Program-made: the position numbers and the translations under genes
DNA from: Aeromicrobium ginsengisoli
GTDB taxonomy: Bacteria > Actinomycetota > Actinomycetes > Propionibacteriales > Nocardioidaceae
DNA: 64,000 nucleotides
Direction: 5' to 3'
NCBI RefSeq assembly: GCF_004134905.2
Contig: NZ_SDPQ02000002.1
Span: forward strand, 682,001 to 746,000
The notes under the pieces: generated by a model
Told to the model about the DNA's origin: nothing
Seen by the model: only the letters and a program-made list of their open reading frames with translations
The model's database searches: none
Shown: positions 1 to 8,696 of the stretch, one piece after another
Position numbering within the stretch: the stretch's first letter is position 1
Layout of the letters: each line of letters starts with the position of its first letter

Positions 1-2
1 GT

Positions 3-617
3 GCTGTCGGCTGCTTCAGCTTCTACCCGGGCAAGAACCTCGGGGCGTTCGGCGATGCCGGAGCCGTGGTCACCTCGGACGAGGGCATCGCCGAGCGCAT
101 CCGCTCGATGCGCGACCACGGGCGGCCCGGAGGCGCTGAGGACCGGCACTACAACCATGTCCGCATCGGGACCAACAGCCGGCTCGACACGGTTCAGGCC
201 GTGACGCTGTCCGCCAAGCTGCGGCACCTCGACCACTGGAACGCGGATCGTCACCGCGTGGCGCGGCTCTACGCAGAGGAGCTTCCTTCGACGGCTGTGC
301 CGCTGCGTCAGCTCGAGCACTCCCACAGTGCGTACCACCTGATGGTGGTCAGGGTCCCGGATCGAGACCGCGTGCGGGCCGAGCTGGCCGCCCTCGGCAT
401 CGGCTCCGGCATCCACTACCCGACGCCGTGCCACCAGCTGGAGCCGTACCTGCACTGGTCTCCTGGTGAGCTGCCGAACGTGGAGACTCTGGCCGGACAG
501 ATCCTGTCCCTGCCGATGTATCCGAGCCTGCCCGACACCGACGTGCTGCGCGTCTGCGAAGCGCTCTCCCACATCACCGCCGACCTGGAGCCTTTCGGTG
601 ACCGGCCCGGAGAGTGA
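3..617 (+). CDS. DegT/DnrJ/EryC1/StrS-family sugar aminotransferase, 5' end outside window
   Basis: This is the C-terminal ~200 residues of a PLP-dependent aminotransferase that transfers an amino group to a keto-sugar nucleotide. The reading frame is open from position 3. It begins in the PLP-lysine region (FYPGKNLGAFGDAGAV, Lys codon at 33-35) and continues with the family-typical N-R-L-D (TNSRLDTVQA) segment and the conserved HYPTP stretch. The family places it in amino-sugar synthesis for a surface glycan. The next gene overlaps its end and encodes an acetyltransferase, so an N-acetylated aminosugar is the likely joint product (inference). The exact sugar cannot be told. Confidence 0.9.
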   Translation, partial: AVGCFSFYPGKNLGAFGDAGAVVTSDEGIAERIRSMRDHGRPGGAEDRHYNHVRIGTNSRLDTVQAVTLSAKLRHLDHWNADRHRVARLYAEELPSTAVPLRQLEHSHSAYHLMVVRVPDRDRVRAELAALGIGSGIHYPTPCHQLEPYLHWSPGELPNVETLAGQILSLPMYPSLPDTDVLRVCEALSHITADLEPFGDRPGE

Positions 618-1242
618 GCCCCGGCAGGTCTACCTCGCCGAGGAGGATGGCGCGGCCTACGGCCCATGGGGTCGGGGCTTCCTGCGCTGCGGAACCGTCG
701 TGTACAGCGGGTGCAGCATCGGCGAGCGGCTGGAGACCGGCCACAACGTCGTGATCCGTGAGGACTGCGAGCTCGGCGACGACGTGTCGATCTGGAGCAA
801 CACCGTGATCGACTACGGCACGGTGATCGGTGACGGTGTGAAGATCCACTGCAACTGCTACGTGGCTCAGTACACCGAGATCGGCGACGGCGCCTTCCTC
901 GCGCCCGGGGTGAGCATCGCGAACGACCTCTACCCGGGTCAGGAGAGCTCGCGCGAGGTGATGTCCGGACCGTTCATCGGTGCGGGTGCCCAGCTCGGTG
1001 TGAACGTGACAGTCCTGCCCTTCGTACGGATCGGGGACGGCGCGATCATCGGCGCCGGCTCGGTCGTGACCCGCGACGTGGAAGCCGGGGCGGTGGCGTT
1101 CGGCAACCCGGCACGGGTCCGCGGAAGGGTCGAGGACCTGGTGCCGGTCGAGGATCGCGTCGACGGTGCCGTACGTCCCGCTGGCCACCGCTTCTCCCTC
1201 CGCAAGCGCGCTGCCGCCTCCGACGAGGAACCGGTGCCGTGA
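598..1242 (+). CDS. left-handed beta-helix (hexapeptide) acyl/acetyltransferase
   Basis: A 214-residue protein made almost entirely of hexapeptide repeats of the [LIV]-G-x4 type (for example IGERLETG, LGDDVSIWSN, IGDGVKIHCN, IGAGSVVTRDVEAG), which fold as a left-handed beta helix. The closing VAFGNPARVRG signature is typical of WbbJ/WlbB-type sugar O- or N-acetyltransferases. I chose the GTG at 598 because a GGAG lies about 8 bases upstream and the gene then overlaps the aminotransferase by 20 bases. It probably acetylates the amino-sugar made by that neighbour. Acceptor and linkage (N or O) are not visible. Confidence 0.88.
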   Translation: MTGPESEPRQVYLAEEDGAAYGPWGRGFLRCGTVVYSGCSIGERLETGHNVVIREDCELGDDVSIWSNTVIDYGTVIGDGVKIHCNCYVAQYTEIGDGAFLAPGVSIANDLYPGQESSREVMSGPFIGAGAQLGVNVTVLPFVRIGDGAIIGAGSVVTRDVEAGAVAFGNPARVRGRVEDLVPVEDRVDGAVRPAGHRFSLRKRAAASDEEPVP

Positions 1243-1922
1243 ACGCGTGGCTGGCTGAGCATGTGCGTCCGCCGCGATCGCGCCGACAGCCACGGCACGA
1301 GGTGCGCCAGTACGCGGGCAAGCGGACCTTCGACGTCGTGATGGCATCGGTCCTGCTGCTCGTGCTGGCACCCGTGATGGTGCTGGCCTTCGTCGCGGTG
1401 CGTGCGACCAGTCCGGGCGGCGCGGTCTTCCGCCAGGTCCGGGTCGGAGCGCTGCAGCGACCCTTCGTCCTGCTGAAGTTCCGGACCATGGTGCGGGACT
1501 GCTCGCACGAGGCGCACGAGGCCTTCGTGCGACAGATGATGTCCGGTGACGACCCGCGGTCGCGCGACGGACTCTACAAGCTGGACAACGACCCGCGCGT
1601 GACGCGGGTGGGACGCATCCTCCGGCGCACCAGCATCGATGAGCTGCCCCAGCTGGTCAACGTGCTGCGGGGCGACATGTCCTTGGTCGGACCGCGTCCC
1701 GCCCTGCCGTGGGAGGTCGAGCTGTTCCCGGCCTCGGCCTCGTCCCGTTTCCTCGTGCGACCCGGGCTGACCGGTCTGTGGCAGATCAGCGGCCGGAACC
1801 GGCTCACGATGCTCGACGGATTGCGCCTTGACGTGGAGTACGTCACGAGGCCTGCGTTGTGGACCGACCTGAGGATCCTGCTCGTCACCCCGCTGACGAT
1901 GCTGCGCGGAGGCGCTCGATGA
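1239..1922 (+). CDS. bacterial sugar transferase (initiating undecaprenyl-phosphate glycosyl-1-phosphate transferase)
   Basis: A 227-residue short-form priming transferase. It has one N-terminal membrane segment (about residues 32-54), then the family blocks KFRTM, DELPQLVNVLRGDMSLVGPRP and RPGLTGLWQISGR, which form the catalytic domain of the WcaJ/WbaP/PglC superfamily. It moves a sugar phosphate from a nucleotide sugar to undecaprenyl phosphate at the inner face of the membrane and so starts repeat-unit assembly. The GTG start overlaps the previous stop (GTGA) and is preceded by GAGGAA. Only the C-terminal catalytic part of the long WbaP type is present, as in most actinobacterial and Gram-positive versions. 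Confidence 0.92.
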   Translation: MNAWLAEHVRPPRSRRQPRHEVRQYAGKRTFDVVMASVLLLVLAPVMVLAFVAVRATSPGGAVFRQVRVGALQRPFVLLKFRTMVRDCSHEAHEAFVRQMMSGDDPRSRDGLYKLDNDPRVTRVGRILRRTSIDELPQLVNVLRGDMSLVGPRPALPWEVELFPASASSRFLVRPGLTGLWQISGRNRLTMLDGLRLDVEYVTRPALWTDLRILLVTPLTMLRGGAR

Positions 1923-3538
1923 GCCGCGTCGTGGACGCTCCGCCGTTCGCCTCGGACGACCTCTCCATGGGTGCCGGTGCGGCGCGGGACACGATGACGG
2001 TCGCGGTCTGGACCATGATCAGCAGGGTCACGGGGCTGGCACGGGTCATCGTGATCGGCGCCGTCCTCGGGCCGACGTACTTCGGCAACTCGTACCAGCT
2101 GACGAACGTGCTGCCGAACCTTGTCTTCTACGGCTTCCTGGCCGGGTCCTTGCTGTCGTCACTGCTGGTTCCCGCGCTCGTGCGGCACATCGACGCCGGC
2201 GACGGCGACGAGACCGGACGGGTCGCGGGCGGCTTCCTCGGCGTCGAGTGGTCGATCCTCGTGGTCGCGGCCCCGGTGGCCGTCATCGCAGTGCCGATGT
2301 TCCTCCCGAACGGGCAGTCCACGCTGGCCCTGGCCGTGCTCGCTATCCCGCAGGTCTTCTGCTACGCGATGGTCGCATCGGCCACCGCCGTGATGTACGC
2401 GCGGCGCCGCTATCTGCTCGCCGCTGCAGCACCCGCGCTGGAGAACCTCGGCGTGATCGCGGTCCTGGTCCTGGCCGGCGCGCTGTACGCGGATCCGGGG
2501 GACGGGCCGGTGCCGGCGGGTGCCGTACTGCTGATCGGCGGCGGATCCACCCTCGCCGTGGTCGTGCACGCGGGCGTCCAGTGGTGGGGCGCACGCCGGT
2601 GCGGTGTGATGCTGCTGCCGCGAGCCGGCTGGCGGGATCCCGACGTCCGAAAGGTCGTACGCCGGGCGGTCTCGTCGATGGCCCAGGCCGGTCTGCTGGC
2701 CGCCCAGATCCTCCTGCTGCTCGTCGTGGCCGGGCACGTGGCAGGCGGCACGGTGGCCCTCCAGATGTCCCTCAGCTTCTACCACCTGCCACTCGCCATC
2801 GCGGCCGCCCCCGTAGGCCTGGCGCTGCTGCCGAGGCTGTCCAGGATGACCAGTGAACGGGACGCGACCGCGTTCGCTGACGCCTATCAACGCGCCCTCG
2901 GGCTGGCGCTGTTCCTGATGATTCCGGCCGCTCTGGGCTACCTCGTGCTCGCGGTTCCCTTGGCGAACATCGTCGCGGCCGGGCAGATGTCCACCGATGC
3001 CGGCGTCGCCATGGTGGCCGGGTCGCTGAGCGCTCTCGCGCTCGGGCTCATCGGCGAGACACTGTTCGTGATCTCGACCCAGGCGGCATACGCCCGGGGG
3101 GACGCGAGCTCGCCCCTGCGGTCGATGATGCTGCAGGCCGGCGTGTGCGTGGCACTCGTCGTGCCGGCCTCCTTCGTCGATGGTCGCGCGTTGATCTCCG
3201 CCCTGGGCGGCGCCTTGGCGGTTGCCTCGGTGGTCGGCGGCGTCGACCTGTCGCTCCGGGTGCGTCGCGAGCTCGCCCCGGCGACGGACCGTTTGCTGCC
3301 CTCGGTGGCCCGCACCTGCTTTGCCAGCCTCACGATGGCGGCGGTCGCGTTGACCGTGGCTGCCGTCGCGATGGCCATGGTGCCCGGGACGGCCGGTCTG
3401 CTGACGGCCAGTGCCGCTGGCACGCTCGCCGGTGCCGTGGTCTATCTCGGAGTCCACCGATCGCTCGGATCGATGGAGCTGACGTGGCTGCGCGACGGAG
3501 CGCGCGGCCGAGTCGTTCCAGAAGCGAGCCCGGCATGA
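1919..3538 (+). CDS. MurJ/Wzx-like lipid-linked oligosaccharide flippase (MOP superfamily)
   Basis: A 539-residue polytopic membrane protein with about 14 hydrophobic segments. The N-terminal block SRVTGLARVIVIGAVLG followed by YQLTNVLPNLVFYGFLAG is the MviN/MurJ signature. In this cluster the likely job is to flip the lipid-linked repeat unit made by the neighbouring transferases, so it would act as a Wzx equivalent rather than the housekeeping lipid II flippase (inference from context). The ATG overlaps the upstream TGA in ATGA. A chromosomal murJ is expected elsewhere, which would confirm the specialised role. Confidence 0.85.
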   Translation: MSRVVDAPPFASDDLSMGAGAARDTMTVAVWTMISRVTGLARVIVIGAVLGPTYFGNSYQLTNVLPNLVFYGFLAGSLLSSLLVPALVRHIDAGDGDETGRVAGGFLGVEWSILVVAAPVAVIAVPMFLPNGQSTLALAVLAIPQVFCYAMVASATAVMYARRRYLLAAAAPALENLGVIAVLVLAGALYADPGDGPVPAGAVLLIGGGSTLAVVVHAGVQWWGARRCGVMLLPRAGWRDPDVRKVVRRAVSSMAQAGLLAAQILLLLVVAGHVAGGTVALQMSLSFYHLPLAIAAAPVGLALLPRLSRMTSERDATAFADAYQRALGLALFLMIPAALGYLVLAVPLANIVAAGQMSTDAGVAMVAGSLSALALGLIGETLFVISTQAAYARGDASSPLRSMMLQAGVCVALVVPASFVDGRALISALGGALAVASVVGGVDLSLRVRRELAPATDRLLPSVARTCFASLTMAAVALTVAAVAMAMVPGTAGLLTASAAGTLAGAVVYLGVHRSLGSMELTWLRDGARGRVVPEASPA

Positions 3539-5010
3539 GCGCCCTCATCGCCGACGACTTCGCGTCGCTCCTGGCTCGGGCCGACCGGTCCGATCGGCGT
3601 CGAGCCTGCGCCGTCCTCGTGGTGGGTGTCATCGCCGCGGCCGGAGCAGGTCTGCTCGCGGTGAGGGCACCCGTGGCATGCCTCGGGCTGCTGGTCGGCG
3701 GTGCCCTGGCCGCGGCTGTCTGGCGGCAGCCGGCGGTCGCGGCGTACGCGATCATCGGGATCACTCCCTTGGTCGTCGGGATCGACCGTGGCCGGCTGGT
3801 TCCCCAGATGCGGGTCAATGAGGCCCTGACGCTCTTCCTCGTGGGGGTCCTGTGCATGCGGGCTGTGTTGCAGGGCCGGCCGTGGCGTCTGCGCGACCTG
3901 CGCCTCGACTCGGTGTCCCGGGCGTTTGTGTGGTTCGCGATCGCCTCGTCACTGATCCCGATCGTCTTCATGGTCGCTCGCGGCCGGCCGTTGGAGATGG
4001 ACGACCTGACGTACGCCGTGGTGATGTGGAAGTTCCTGCTCCTGTACGTGGTCGTGCGGCTCACCGTCCGCAGCCAACGCGAGGTCACGATCGCCCTGTG
4101 GGTGTCGATGATCGCCGGCGTGCTGGTGGGGGTCATTGGCATCCTGCAGTCGCTCGACCTGCTGGGCGTCCGCGCGCTGCTCGAGCCCCTGTTCGCCCCG
4201 TTCGGCTACACCGATGTCGTCTCGTCGGCCCGCGCCGGCTCAACGGTCGGCCTGCCCGCCGCGACGGCGGACCTCATGGTGCTCAACCTGGTGATCGCCC
4301 TGGGCATGCTCTACCGCAAGCCGGCCCTCGCCTGGTGCCTCGCTCCGATGACGCTGGTCTTCGTCGTGGCCGTGTTCTCGGCCGCTGAGTTCTCCAGCGC
4401 ACTCGGCCTCGTGATCGCCCTCGTGTGCGTGGCGGTCCGGCTGCGCCGGCTCGATCTGCTCAGGTGGTCGGTCCTGGCCCTGCCGGTGGCGGTGGCGGGA
4501 CTGTGGCCGACCATAGCGCCGCGTATCGCGGACTTCTCGTCGCTGCACGGCATGCCGACGAGCTGGTTGGTGCGCTACCACAACCTGACGACGTACTTCT
4601 GGCCACAGATCGTCGACGGCAGCAACTTCCTGGTCGGGGTCAGGCCCGCAGCGCGCGTGCCGGTCGACGAGGGAGCGTTCGGCTTCATCTGGATCGAGAG
4701 CGGCTACCTGTGGCTGCTCTGGGGCGGTGGGCTGCCGCTGTTCGCCGCGTTCTGCTGGTTCGTGTGGCGGAGCCTCAAGGCCACCGGGCCGCCCGCGCGC
4801 CTGCTGGCGACCCCGTCGGCCGTCGCAGCCTTGGCCGCCTACACGGGTCTGGTCTCGTGCGTCGTGCTCATGATCTTCGACCCGCACATCACCTATCGCG
4901 GCTCGGCCGACGCGTTGTTCGGTCTGCTGGCCCTGTCCGCCTGCGGACACCAGGTCGTCCAGAAGAACCGGCGACAACAGCATCGAACTAGTCAAGGAGC
5001 AGGATCGTGA
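3535..5010 (+). CDS. O-antigen polymerase/ligase-like membrane protein (Wzy-like)
   Basis: A 491-residue protein with 10-12 hydrophobic segments and a long extracytoplasmic loop between about residues 320 and 400, the layout of Wzy/WaaL proteins. Family sequence identity is usually low, so the call rests on topology and position: it lies between the flippase and the chain-length protein, overlapping both (ATGA at the start, GTGA at the end). It would join repeat units on the outer face of the membrane. The start is the ATG at 3535 because upstream in-frame sequence lies within the flippase gene. Confidence 0.8.
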   Translation: MSALIADDFASLLARADRSDRRRACAVLVVGVIAAAGAGLLAVRAPVACLGLLVGGALAAAVWRQPAVAAYAIIGITPLVVGIDRGRLVPQMRVNEALTLFLVGVLCMRAVLQGRPWRLRDLRLDSVSRAFVWFAIASSLIPIVFMVARGRPLEMDDLTYAVVMWKFLLLYVVVRLTVRSQREVTIALWVSMIAGVLVGVIGILQSLDLLGVRALLEPLFAPFGYTDVVSSARAGSTVGLPAATADLMVLNLVIALGMLYRKPALAWCLAPMTLVFVVAVFSAAEFSSALGLVIALVCVAVRLRRLDLLRWSVLALPVAVAGLWPTIAPRIADFSSLHGMPTSWLVRYHNLTTYFWPQIVDGSNFLVGVRPAARVPVDEGAFGFIWIESGYLWLLWGGGLPLFAAFCWFVWRSLKATGPPARLLATPSAVAALAAYTGLVSCVVLMIFDPHITYRGSADALFGLLALSACGHQVVQKNRRQQHRTSQGAGS

Positions 5011-6509
5011 AGGCATCGACACTTCCGAGTGACCGCGAGACGGGCATGTTCCGTCTGTACGCCTGGGTCATGATCGTGACCGTCGGCCTGGCCGTCGGCG
5101 TCGCGGTCCTCGGCACCCGGACCACGCCGCAGTACTCGGCCACCGCTGAGATCTTGATCGACCCGACGCTCACACCGAGCGGCAACTACATCGAGCCGTC
5201 GATGCCGACCGAGCAGCGCGTGGCGACCTCCGCCGACGTGGTCGGCAACGCCGCCGCCAAGCTCGGCATCACGTCCAAGGAGGCAGCGGAGCACCTGTCG
5301 GTGACGGTCCCCGTGGACACCAAGATCCTGGTGATGTCGTACACCGACAACACCCCAGCGGCGGCGCTGACCGGAGCCAAGGGCCTCGTCGACTCCTACC
5401 TGCGGGCCCGCAACCCGGAGGACGGCAAGAATCCGGTCGCGAGCCTCGTCAGCCCTCCGGAACGGCCGTCCTCACCGGTGGGGACCAACTACCCGGTGAT
5501 CCTGGGCGCGGCGGTCATCGCCGGCCTCCTGGTCGGTTTCGCCGTGGCGCGGGCCTGGGACCGGGTGCGTGGCCGGATCCGCACGGTCGCCGACGCCGAG
5601 CGATGCGCGGGCCTGGATGCGCTGGTCGTGACGCCGCCCCTGCCGCGTACGTCGATCGACCGGCATCCGCGCTTCCTGGCGGGCCGCTCACAGGTCACCT
5701 CGCTGGCCGCACGGGTGCTGGGGCAGGTCGAGGACGGGCCCAGGTCCTGCTTGCTGGTGACCGGGGCTGCGGCCGACTGCGGCAGCACGGCGGTCGCCGC
5801 GACGACGGCGGTCGCCCTGGCGCGGATGGGGCGGGTCGTCGTGCTGGTGACCGCGGACGACGAGGTGGTCACACGGATGTCCCGTGAACGCGCTCCCGAG
5901 CACAAGAACGCTCGGGCCCAGCGAGACGTGTGGCCCGACACGCGGCCGGCCGAGCAGGAGGGACTGCATCTCGTCTCCGTGGCCGAGTGGGACAGCGCCG
6001 GACTCGCCGCGGCGAGGCTGACGAACCTGCTGCCAGAGCTTCATCACCGCCTGCCGGAGGCACTGATCGTCATCGACGGCCCCCCGGCCTGGTCCAGCGC
6101 TGGGATCGCCCTGCGGGTCGACAAGATCCTGCTCGTCGTCGCACTGGGGCGTGGATCACGCAAGTCGTTGGCCACGGCCGTGCAGGCGCTCGATCACTGC
6201 GCCGAGAAGATGATGGGCCTCGTGATCACCCCGCGAGGTGGGCGCAAACGCCGCCAGCACTCGTCGGTCCGGGAATGGGCCTCCCGTCAGCTGAGGAAGG
6301 TCGTGTTCCGCATAGCGCCGCCGGCGATGGATCCTGAGCCGTCACCCGACCGCCGGTCGAGTGCGACGGCGGTTCTGCCCGTCTGGAAGGAGAAGAACGG
6401 CACCCTGGCTGCCGGCTCGGGGGTCGCCAAGGCCGACCGGTCCGCAGATGTCGCTCGTCGCCCCAAGCCCAAACCCAGTGGAGAACCGACGAGCTCTGTG
6501 GCGTCGTGA
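5007..6509 (+). CDS. Wzz/Wzc-like polysaccharide co-polymerase with a degenerate P-loop domain
   Basis: A 500-residue protein. Residues ~15-40 and ~165-185 are membrane segments enclosing a Wzz-like extracellular domain that carries the usual sequence YSATAEILIDP. The cytoplasmic part resembles a BY-kinase ATPase with a Walker B-like ALIVIDGPPA at about residue 352. The Walker A region at about residue 250 reads TGAAADCGSTAVA, so the canonical GKS/T lysine is absent, and no tyrosine cluster is seen at the C terminus. It therefore probably sets chain length without kinase activity (inference). The GTG start overlaps the previous gene (GTGA) and follows AAGGAG. Confidence 0.8.
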   Translation: MKASTLPSDRETGMFRLYAWVMIVTVGLAVGVAVLGTRTTPQYSATAEILIDPTLTPSGNYIEPSMPTEQRVATSADVVGNAAAKLGITSKEAAEHLSVTVPVDTKILVMSYTDNTPAAALTGAKGLVDSYLRARNPEDGKNPVASLVSPPERPSSPVGTNYPVILGAAVIAGLLVGFAVARAWDRVRGRIRTVADAERCAGLDALVVTPPLPRTSIDRHPRFLAGRSQVTSLAARVLGQVEDGPRSCLLVTGAAADCGSTAVAATTAVALARMGRVVVLVTADDEVVTRMSRERAPEHKNARAQRDVWPDTRPAEQEGLHLVSVAEWDSAGLAAARLTNLLPELHHRLPEALIVIDGPPAWSSAGIALRVDKILLVVALGRGSRKSLATAVQALDHCAEKMMGLVITPRGGRKRRQHSSVREWASRQLRKVVFRIAPPAMDPEPSPDRRSSATAVLPVWKEKNGTLAAGSGVAKADRSADVARRPKPKPSGEPTSSVAS

Positions 6510-7486
6510 TGTCGGCGCAGGCGTCCGCAGGAAAGGGCCGGCTGTGGGCCGTCCTCGTCGGGCTGCTGCTGCTTGCCGCCCTCATCGCGCTGCTGGCCGT
6601 CAGCATCCGGGACGCCACGGTGGCCTCGGACCGGAGAGATCCCCCGTACGCGACGCTGGCCCCCGATCCGGACGGATACTTCAAGACGAAACCGGCCGGC
6701 GCGTGGAAGAGCCTGCCGTCGGACGCGGAGTGCGCCCGGGAGGTCCATCGCTCGCCGTGGGAGCCGCGGCCGAGCAATGCCAAGCCAAACCGCACCGAGC
6801 CCGACCGCGCCGCGGTCCGCGAGTCGTTGACGTCGCGGCCCCGGGGCAACGGAGAGACGTACGCGGCCCGCTACAACACCTGGCTGCTGGCACGGGTGAG
6901 TGGGCAGCACACCGGGACGACGGACGAGAACATCCAGTGGGCGGCCTGCAAGTGGGGGATCTCCGACAACGTGCTCAGGGCGATGGCAGCCGCGGAGTCG
7001 ACGTGGTACCAAGGCCTGCACGAGGCCGACGGCAGCTGTGTCGAGAAGCGGGGCTGCGGCGACACGGTGGAGAAGGCGACACCGGCCTCCCGGACGTTCT
7101 GCGCCGAGGTGAACCGGTTCGGCCACGACTACAGCCGCGACTACGGCGAGGGGATCTGCCCGAGGACGTTCTCGATCATCGGGGTCATGTCGTGGCAGGA
7201 CCCGGACTGGGGTCCGATGGCGAAGAACCAGAACGGGACGTTCCCCTTCAACCGTGACTCGACGGCCTTCGCGCTGGACTACGCCGCCGCGCACCTGCGG
7301 GGGTGCATGGAGGGCTGGATCGTCTGGCTGAGCAACCGCGACGGCTTCGAGCGGGGAGACCTGTGGGGATGCGTCGGAGTCTGGTACGCGGGTGACTGGG
7401 AGATCCCGGCGGCCCGTGAGTACGCGGCTCGGGTCAAGTCCCTGATGGACGACCGGGTCTGGCTGCAGCCGAGCTTCGCGGAGTAG
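6509..7486 (+). CDS. membrane-anchored lysozyme-fold (SLT-like) protein
   Basis: A 325-residue protein with an N-terminal membrane anchor (about residues 12-32) and an external domain. The stretch GISDNVLRAMAAAESTWYQ has the shape of a soluble lytic transglycosylase active-site helix with its Glu-Ser pair, followed further on by FSIIGVMSWQ. Several cysteines suggest disulfides outside the cell. It is the last gene of the polysaccharide operon, so it may cut peptidoglycan or the polymer to let the glycan through (inference). The start may be GTG 6506 or ATG 6509. I prefer the ATG in GTGATG. Its 3' end overlaps the convergent glycosyltransferase gene by 53 bases. Confidence 0.68.
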   Translation: MSAQASAGKGRLWAVLVGLLLLAALIALLAVSIRDATVASDRRDPPYATLAPDPDGYFKTKPAGAWKSLPSDAECAREVHRSPWEPRPSNAKPNRTEPDRAAVRESLTSRPRGNGETYAARYNTWLLARVSGQHTGTTDENIQWAACKWGISDNVLRAMAAAESTWYQGLHEADGSCVEKRGCGDTVEKATPASRTFCAEVNRFGHDYSRDYGEGICPRTFSIIGVMSWQDPDWGPMAKNQNGTFPFNRDSTAFALDYAAAHLRGCMEGWIVWLSNRDGFERGDLWGCVGVWYAGDWEIPAAREYAARVKSLMDDRVWLQPSFAE

Positions 7487-8696
7487 GCACCTTCTGCAGG
7501 CGCTCACCGATCAGCCCGGCGACGGTGTCCAGGTAGACCTCGCACTGGCGTTCCCAGGCGAGGTGGAGCTGGATCCGTTCGCTGCCCACCCGACCGAGCC
7601 TGGCGCGCTCCGTCGAGTCGTCGAGCAGGCCGACCACCTCGCGGGCCAGCGTCTCGGTGTCGCCGGGCGTGACCAGGATCCCGGCGCCCTCGGCCAGCCG
7701 CCGGGTCTCCTGCACGTCGTACGCCACCAGTGGCAGTCCGACGCCGAGGTACTCCATCGCCTTCACCGGGGTGACCTCCGGCTGCAAGGACGTGTCGATG
7801 CCGACATCGGCTGCCGCGAGATGGCGATAGAGGTCCACCTCGCCGAGCCAGCCGGGGAACCAGACGTTGTCGCCGAGGCCGAGCTCGTCGACCATGAGCC
7901 GCAGCTCGTCGAGGCACTCGCCGTTGCCGATCAGCATGAAGCCGACGTCGTCGCGTCCCCACTCGCGGACGACGAGCTGGGCCACCCGCACCACGTCGTC
8001 GACCCGGTCCTGGCGACCCATCTTGCCGGCCCACGTCACGACCGAGGAGAAGGACCGCACCCGCGAGGCGATCGGGAGGGGAGTGGCCTCGCGGGCGCGG
8101 CCGAGCCGTGCCAGCACGGGTCCGTTGCGGACCACGTGGATGCGTTCAGGAGCGCCGCCGGCGGCGATCAACCGCTCGCGCAAGTGGTCATTGACGGTCA
8201 CGCTCGCGTCGACGTTGGCCTGGGTGCGGGTCTCCAGCCAGTGCAGCACCCGCAGCGCCCGCGCGGGTGGGGAGGAATACCTCTGCGCGAAGACCTCCGG
8301 CATCAGGTCGCGTTGGTCGAGCAGCACCTTCACGCCGAGCCGGCGAGCCAGAGCCGTCACGGGGAAGTAGAGATCGGGAGGTTGGCAGATCTGCAGGACG
8401 TCGATGCGATCGCGTCGATGCAGCCGGACGAGCCGGGGAATCTGCCGCCACAACGAGGTCGCGTACTCGCGAACATGGCCCATCGTTGATGCGCCGTCGA
8501 CCGGTGCCCGGTACTCGATCAGTGTCAGGCCCGGATGGCTTCGCCACGGCTCGTTGGCGTCCGCCCGGCGGGTGATGACCGAGACCCGGTGTCCCGCCGA
8601 GCAGAGCGCCTCGACCTGCTTGCACAGGCGGTTGTCCTCGGCGAGCGACACGTTCTGCACGACCACGGCGACGTGGGCGCCGCCGACGTCCGTCAT
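7434..8696 (-). CDS. GT4-family glycosyltransferase
   Basis: A 420-residue GT-B fold retaining glycosyltransferase. The N-terminal domain starts VAVVVQNVSLAEDNRLCKQV and contains VSVITR. The C-terminal donor domain contains EVTPVKAMEYLGVGLPLVAYD, the E-x7-E type motif of GT4 that binds the nucleotide sugar. It transfers a sugar, probably onto a lipid-linked or extracellular glycan. It is the last gene of a leftward four-gene operon and its ATG overlaps the deacetylase stop (ATGA). An in-frame upstream extension exists but lies inside the deacetylase gene, so I use the ATG at 8696. Confidence 0.9.
   Translation of the reverse strand: MTDVGGAHVAVVVQNVSLAEDNRLCKQVEALCSAGHRVSVITRRADANEPWRSHPGLTLIEYRAPVDGASTMGHVREYATSLWRQIPRLVRLHRRDRIDVLQICQPPDLYFPVTALARRLGVKVLLDQRDLMPEVFAQRYSSPPARALRVLHWLETRTQANVDASVTVNDHLRERLIAAGGAPERIHVVRNGPVLARLGRAREATPLPIASRVRSFSSVVTWAGKMGRQDRVDDVVRVAQLVVREWGRDDVGFMLIGNGECLDELRLMVDELGLGDNVWFPGWLGEVDLYRHLAAADVGIDTSLQPEVTPVKAMEYLGVGLPLVAYDVQETRRLAEGAGILVTPGDTETLAREVVGLLDDSTERARLGRVGSERIQLHLAWERQCEVYLDTVAGLIGERLQKVPTPRSSAAARPGRPSGT

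Noticed and set aside
5007-6509. Calling this gene an active tyrosine kinase
   Set aside because: The Walker A lysine and the C-terminal tyrosine cluster are missing.
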